NCBI GenBank assembly: GCA_007280145.1
Contig: QYPU01000039.1
Coordinates: forward strand, 1 to 9,211
Source of the DNA: Dehalococcoidia bacterium
Lineage (GTDB): Bacteria; Chloroflexota; Dehalococcoidia; GIF9; UBA5629
Length of the DNA: 9,211 nucleotides
Reading direction: 5' to 3'
Shown: positions 5,663 to 9,211 of the stretch, piece by piece
Layout: each line of letters opens with the position of its first letter
Position numbering within the stretch: position 1 is the stretch's first letter
Translations under genes and position numbers: made by a program
The notes under the pieces: model-generated
The model's database searches: none
Told to the model about the DNA's origin: nothing
Seen by the model: the letters and a program-made list of their open reading frames with translations, nothing else

Positions 5663-5689
5663 AGCTGAAGTCTGCGATGTTGTGTTGAT

Positions 5690-6598
5690 ATGTCTAATTT
5701 GCTAAATAAAACCGAGCAGGGTGTAAGGCGTAGCCGGGAAGCCTGGTTTGGCAGGATATGCCGTCTTTTCGACCGAACTACAGTTGCGGAAGAGACCTGG
5801 GATGAACTGGAGGAGTTGCTTATTTCTGCGGATGTTGGTGTGGCTACTACACATAAGCTTATTGGGAGGGTGAAGCAGCGAGTTAGAGAAGAGAAGCTGA
5901 ATGAGGGTTCGCAGATACGCTCAGCTTTGAAAGAGGAGATGGTGGGACTGCTGAGAGTTGATGTGGAGTCGAGGGCTGTTTCTAAGCAGGACAGTTGCCG
6001 ACTAATTCTGGTAGTTGGGGTGAATGGGTCGGGCAAGACGACGAGCATTGCCAAACTGGCCCATGACTTTAAGAATGAGGGGAAGAGGGTCATTTTAGCT
6101 GCCGCAGATACTTTTAGAGCTGCGGCCGTTGACCAGCTTAAGCATTGGGGTGAGCGAGTGGGAGTGGAGGTCGTTGCCCATCAGCCTGGTGGCGACCCGG
6201 GAGCAGTGGTTTTTGATGCCCTTCAAGCAGCTCAAGCTCGGCAGGCTCAAGTAGTCATAATTGATACCGCTGGGCGTCTCCATACCAAGTTTAACCTTAT
6301 GGAAGAGCTTAAAAAGATAAAGCGTGTAGCTATCAGGTATAACTTGTCTCAAGAAGTGCTGCTGGTAATTGATGCCACTACTGGTCAGAATGGACTGGCT
6401 CAAGCTCGACATTTCACTGAGGCAGTGGGGGTGAGTGAAGTTTTCCTGGCTAAGCTTGATGGTACTGCCAAAGGGGGAATAGTATTGGCGATTTGCGATG
6501 AGCTGGGGATTCCTATTGCCTACATTGGAACTGGTGAGCAATTAGATGACATAGCTCCTTTTGATGCTGATGCCTTTGTTGAGGCAATTTTTTCTTAA
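5690..6598 (+). CDS. ftsY: Signal recognition particle receptor FtsY
   Basis: A 302-residue SRP GTPase, the membrane receptor that docks signal-recognition-particle-bound ribosomes at the Sec translocon. The N domain helix bundle covers about residues 5-95. The G domain has the P-loop GVNGSGKTT (110-118), AADTFRAAAVDQL, DTAGR (192-196), TTGQNGLAQ, TKLDG-equivalent AKLDGTAKGG (254-263) and the closing YIGTGEQLDDIAPF. These distinguish FtsY from Ffh: there is no methionine-rich M domain and the end is of the FtsY type. The acidic A domain of long proteobacterial forms is absent, as in many other bacteria, leaving an NG core of normal size. The Shine-Dalgarno sequence is poor. lgt starts 12 bases after its stop. 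Confidence 0.95.
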   Translation: MSNLLNKTEQGVRRSREAWFGRICRLFDRTTVAEETWDELEELLISADVGVATTHKLIGRVKQRVREEKLNEGSQIRSALKEEMVGLLRVDVESRAVSKQDSCRLILVVGVNGSGKTTSIAKLAHDFKNEGKRVILAAADTFRAAAVDQLKHWGERVGVEVVAHQPGGDPGAVVFDALQAAQARQAQVVIIDTAGRLHTKFNLMEELKKIKRVAIRYNLSQEVLLVIDATTGQNGLAQARHFTEAVGVSEVFLAKLDGTAKGGIVLAICDELGIPIAYIGTGEQLDDIAPFDADAFVEAIFS

Positions 6599-6610
6599 GT
6601 AAGGGAGGAA

Positions 6611-7435
6611 ATGATTACTATAGGAATCAATCCAGTTGTCTTTTGTCTTGGCTCCCTTGAGGTGAGGTGGTATGGGGTTATGGTGGTCTTGGCTATCGTG
6701 GCGATAATCTTCATCGCTTTGCATGAGGCGAGGAGGGTTGGTATTTCTGAAGAGCACATTTACAATGTCGGTCTATGGGCAATAATTGGTGGGGTAGTAG
6801 TATCCAGACTGGTTCACGTGATTGACAAGTGGGACTATTACTTAGCCCACCCCGGACAGATTATTGGTTTTGCAGGTTTGGCTATTTACGGAGCGGTTAT
6901 CGGTGCCCTGCTGGCGATATTGATTTATAGCTGGGTTAAAAAGCTTTCCTTCTGGCAACTCGGTGATATTGCTGCTCCGGGGGCGATTCTGGGGCAGGCT
7001 ATAGGCAGGATTGGCTGCACTATAAACGGTTGCTGCTATGGGTTACCTGCCTCTTTGCCCTGGGCGGTGGTTTATACTCACCCAGCTAGCTATGCTCTGC
7101 TTGGTGTACCGCTCCATCCCACGCAGATTTACCACTTGCTCTGGGATTTAGTAGTATTTGCTATAATCTGGCGGTTGCGCACTCGACTCAAGCCAAAGGG
7201 CTCATTGTTTCTTCTATGGTTGGCATTATATGCTGTCGGTGACCTTGGCATAAGGTTTGCCAGGGAAGGGGAGCCTTTCCTTTTCGGCATGCAGCAGGCT
7301 CAGCTGATTGGCATAATAATGTTGTTGGTAACAGTGCCCTGGCTTATTATCAGAATGCGACGAGCTAGTGTGGAGACCCCAGCTACTGAGTCTCTCAGCG
7401 AAGTCAGTCAGCCGGAGCAAAATCAAGAAGATTAA
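6611..7435 (+). CDS. lgt: Prolipoprotein diacylglyceryl transferase, cysteine-rich signature variant
   Basis: A 274-residue, about seven-helix membrane enzyme that transfers diacylglycerol from phosphatidylglycerol to the lipobox cysteine of prolipoproteins, the first step of lipoprotein maturation. Visible landmarks are RWYG (19-22), GLAIYGAVIG (about 89-98), the signature GRIGCTINGCCYG (132-144), HPTQIY (169-174) and GDLGIRFARE (210-219). Compared with E. coli Lgt as I recall it, R133 matches R143, but N146 is C136 and H103 is Tyr93. Such substitutions are common in the GRIGC...GCCYG branch, so activity is not in doubt. GGGAGG five bases before the ATG is an excellent ribosome site. It follows ftsY by 12 bases. 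Its last 32 bases overlap the end of recJ on the other strand. Confidence 0.92.
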   Translation: MITIGINPVVFCLGSLEVRWYGVMVVLAIVAIIFIALHEARRVGISEEHIYNVGLWAIIGGVVVSRLVHVIDKWDYYLAHPGQIIGFAGLAIYGAVIGALLAILIYSWVKKLSFWQLGDIAAPGAILGQAIGRIGCTINGCCYGLPASLPWAVVYTHPASYALLGVPLHPTQIYHLLWDLVVFAIIWRLRTRLKPKGSLFLLWLALYAVGDLGIRFAREGEPFLFGMQQAQLIGIIMLLVTVPWLIIRMRRASVETPATESLSEVSQPEQNQED

Positions 7436-9083
7436 GTCGGAGATATTCATCCCTGTTCCACTGGTGCATCTCTAGATTGTAGACGATGTCCAGATAAGGG
7501 GTTATTTCCTGGGCGTAGCTACCCAACTTGAAGCCGATAGCGTCCCAAACTATGCCATCTTGCTTCAGTTTTAGCCCTAGATGCCCGCCTTGTCTGCCAA
7601 TCGGGCGCTGGTCGACTACTTCAACATGGCGGCTGGCAAAGGTGGGCAATGGGTTGCCGCAGCCAAAGGGAGCTAGTTGCTGTATCTTTTTGAAAGTTTC
7701 CCCGGCGAAGGTAGACAGGGGGACCTGGGCCTCGATGTCTATATGGGGGCGCAGGTCGAGGCCAGCCAATTGGTCTTGAGCCAGGTTGAAGAGTCGCTGT
7801 TGTAGCTGGGCCAGGTTCCTGGTTGGTACAGTAAAGCCGGCGGCCTTGGTATGGCCACCAAACTTAGACAGAAGGTCATGGCAGTCTTCAAGAGCGGTCA
7901 TGAGGTTGAACTCGGATATGCTCCGCCCGCTACCGCTACATGTCTCCGGGCCAGACCTAAAAATGATTACTGGACGGTAGAATTCTTCTGACAGTCTACC
8001 GGCGACAAGTCCCATAACACCCTGGGGGTAATCTTCGTCACCTGCTATTAGCAATGGAAGGTCAACCCCGGAGGTGACTATTCTTTCCCTGGCTCTATCT
8101 AGTAATTCGGCGACCAGCTGTTGCCGCTCGGCGTTTTTCTCCTCAAGTTCTGAGGCTAGTAAAGCAGCCTCCTGAGGATTTTCGGTAAGGAGCAATTGGT
8201 AGCTGGTGGTGGCATCATCGAGCCTGCCAGCAGCGTTAAGACGTGGCCCCAGACTCCAGGAGATACTTTCAGCGGTAAGGCCACCTGGCTTTAAGCCGGC
8301 GGAGCGTATCATTTCTTGAAGTCCAAGGCGTTCGGTATTATTGAGAAGTTCAAGCCCGCGCTTCACCCAATAGCGATTTTCGTCAATCAGTGGGACCATA
8401 TCGGTTACGGTGCCTAGAGCTACCAGGTCTAATAACCTGTTTGCCAGTTCATCCCGGCCGCTATCTTTGATAAGGGCCTGAAGAAACTTGAAGGCGACAC
8501 CTACCCCGGCGAGCTCGGTGAAGGGATAAACGGAATCACTTCGTTTGGGGTCGATTACTGCCTTAGCCGGTGGCAGAGAGCTTGGTTGAAGGTGGTGGTC
8601 GGTGATGATTATGTCTATTCCCATTCTCTGGGCTTTTTCAACTTCAGTAAAGGCGGTGATGCCGTTATCGACGGTAATGACCAGGCTGATGCCTTGTTTG
8701 CGAAGTTTCTCCAGAGCGGCTACTTGTAATCCATAGCCCTCGGAGATGCGGTGAGGGATGTAGGGAATAATTTTGCCGCCAAGCGCTGAAAGTCCTTGGA
8801 CCAGGAGCGCTGTAGCTGTGATGCCGTCAGCATCGAAATCACCATAGATGGCGATTTTCTCACCGGAAAGCAGAGCCTGATAAGTTCTACTTACCGCTTG
8901 ATGCATATCAGGAAGAAGGAAAGGGTCAACCTCCAGGCGCTTGTCAGCGTTCAGGAAAAGCTCGACCTGGGAAGGCTCTGAAACACCTCGGTTGTAAAGC
9001 AGTTGAGCTACTAGCGGATGAACCCCAACTGCAGCAATTGGCTGTTCTGCAGGAGGTAATAGGTTCCAATGAGTGTGGCTCAA
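7404..9083 (-). CDS. recJ: Single-stranded-DNA-specific 5'-3' exonuclease RecJ
   Basis: A 559-residue DHH-family exonuclease that degrades single-stranded DNA 5' to 3' in recombination, mismatch and base-excision repair. The catalytic DHH domain shows YGDFDADG (80-87, D82/D84/D86), VDNG (138-141) and DHH (162-164), followed by VIDPK. The DHHA1 domain has GSGRS and KFGGHTKAAGF about residues 385-418. The C-terminal OB-like part (about 440-555) has the usual FGCGNPLPTF. Length is close to E. coli RecJ (577). The start is TTG at 9083: an in-frame TAA lies 27 bases upstream, no ATG fits, and AAAAAGG lies seven bases before the TTG. The nearby ATG (9099-9101) is out of frame and ends after six codons. 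It follows the acyl-CoA dehydrogenase gene by 29 bases. Confidence 0.95.
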   Translation of the reverse strand: MSHTHWNLLPPAEQPIAAVGVHPLVAQLLYNRGVSEPSQVELFLNADKRLEVDPFLLPDMHQAVSRTYQALLSGEKIAIYGDFDADGITATALLVQGLSALGGKIIPYIPHRISEGYGLQVAALEKLRKQGISLVITVDNGITAFTEVEKAQRMGIDIIITDHHLQPSSLPPAKAVIDPKRSDSVYPFTELAGVGVAFKFLQALIKDSGRDELANRLLDLVALGTVTDMVPLIDENRYWVKRGLELLNNTERLGLQEMIRSAGLKPGGLTAESISWSLGPRLNAAGRLDDATTSYQLLLTENPQEAALLASELEEKNAERQQLVAELLDRARERIVTSGVDLPLLIAGDEDYPQGVMGLVAGRLSEEFYRPVIIFRSGPETCSGSGRSISEFNLMTALEDCHDLLSKFGGHTKAAGFTVPTRNLAQLQQRLFNLAQDQLAGLDLRPHIDIEAQVPLSTFAGETFKKIQQLAPFGCGNPLPTFASRHVEVVDQRPIGRQGGHLGLKLKQDGIVWDAIGFKLGSYAQEITPYLDIVYNLEMHQWNRDEYLRLNLLDFAPAD

Positions 9084-9090
9084 GCTTGTG

Positions 9091-9098
9091 CCTTTTTC
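9091..9098 (-). promoter_or_regulatory. Ribosome binding site that supports the TTG start of recJ
   Basis: On the minus strand GAAAAAGG ends seven bases before TTG (9083-9081). It lies in the short gap after the preceding gene. Together with the upstream in-frame TAA it makes TTG the only reasonable start that keeps the full N-terminus. Confidence 0.6.
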
Positions 9099-9112
9099 AT
9101 GATTGACTTAGC

Positions 9113-9211
9113 TCAGAGTGCCTCGCCAATAACCTGGCGGTTTAGCTCATTAGCTCCGATATAAATCTGCATAATCTTGGCATCCCGCATGTGTTTTTCT
9201 ACGCCTACTTC
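9113..9211 (-). CDS. Acyl-CoA dehydrogenase, C-terminal 32 residues only
   Basis: The last 32 codons of a gene that enters from the right edge, ending in TGA at 9115-9113. The peptide ends RDAKIMQIYIGANELNRQ plus VIGEAL, which matches the C-terminal RDxKixqIYEGTxxixR signature of acyl-CoA dehydrogenases, the FAD enzymes that oxidise acyl-CoA to enoyl-CoA. In medium- and short-chain enzymes the Glu of YEGT is the catalytic base. Here that position is Ile (YIGAN), so the base, if present, must lie elsewhere, as in isovaleryl-CoA dehydrogenase. Substrate cannot be judged from this fragment. recJ starts 29 bases later on the same strand, so the two are probably co-transcribed. Confidence 0.85.
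   Translation of the reverse strand, partial: EVGVEKHMRDAKIMQIYIGANELNRQVIGEAL

Noticed and set aside
5656..6541. Two minus-strand open frames of about 145-148 codons opposite ftsY
   Set aside because: They lie antisense to a firmly identified gene. Their Ser/Leu-rich composition is what the FtsY codons give on the other strand.

Overview
The window looks like chromosomal DNA from a free-living bacterium of roughly 50% GC. My best guess is Chloroflexota, class Dehalococcoidia or a close relative. The guess rests on three things: an Lgt of the GRIGCTINGCCYG type, a small two-part zinc-ribbon protein with an RGG-like linker, and a hairpin repeat beginning GTCACTCTGAGCGAAGCGAA. I recall all three from such genomes but have not checked them. 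Coding density is high, and I see no phage, transposase, CRISPR array, tRNA or rRNA. No gene-free stretch exceeds 300 bases; the longest are 873-1099, 4084-4331 and 5427-5689.

Left part (1-872, minus strand): a DoxX/MauE-like membrane protein overlaps by ATGA a lipoprotein gene. The lipoprotein gene has an in-frame TGA, after which the same frame continues with recognisable domain sequence to the window edge. A divergent control region (about 890-1099) separates this pair from the plus-strand genes and holds overlapping promoters and a leader hairpin.

Middle part (1100-7435, plus strand): a four-CxxC zinc-ribbon protein with its own terminator; DUF503 (YlxP-like); a long DEAH helicase of the MrfA/YprA type with a C-terminal cysteine cluster; a Fur-superfamily regulator with Zur-like metal ligands; a histidine-containing membrane protein with an internal duplication; then ftsY and lgt as a tight pair. 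The regulator and membrane protein look like a metal-homeostasis unit. Their promoter carries a TGCAA-N5-TTGCA palindrome over the -35 box, and its predicted start of transcription lies only a few bases before the ATG. ftsY (membrane targeting) and lgt (lipoprotein lipidation) both serve protein export, and the lipoprotein at the left end would be an Lgt substrate.

Right part (7404-9211, minus strand): recJ converges on lgt with a 32-base overlap of the two coding ends. It follows closely the end of an acyl-CoA dehydrogenase gene, of which only the last 32 codons are in the window.

The most interesting part is 4193-5426: a possible, apparently uncharacterised metal sensor/transporter pair with a recognisable operator and a two-fold repeated membrane protein. 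The nonsense codon at 73-75 and the structured repeats at 4193-4236 and 5529-5595 are also worth attention.
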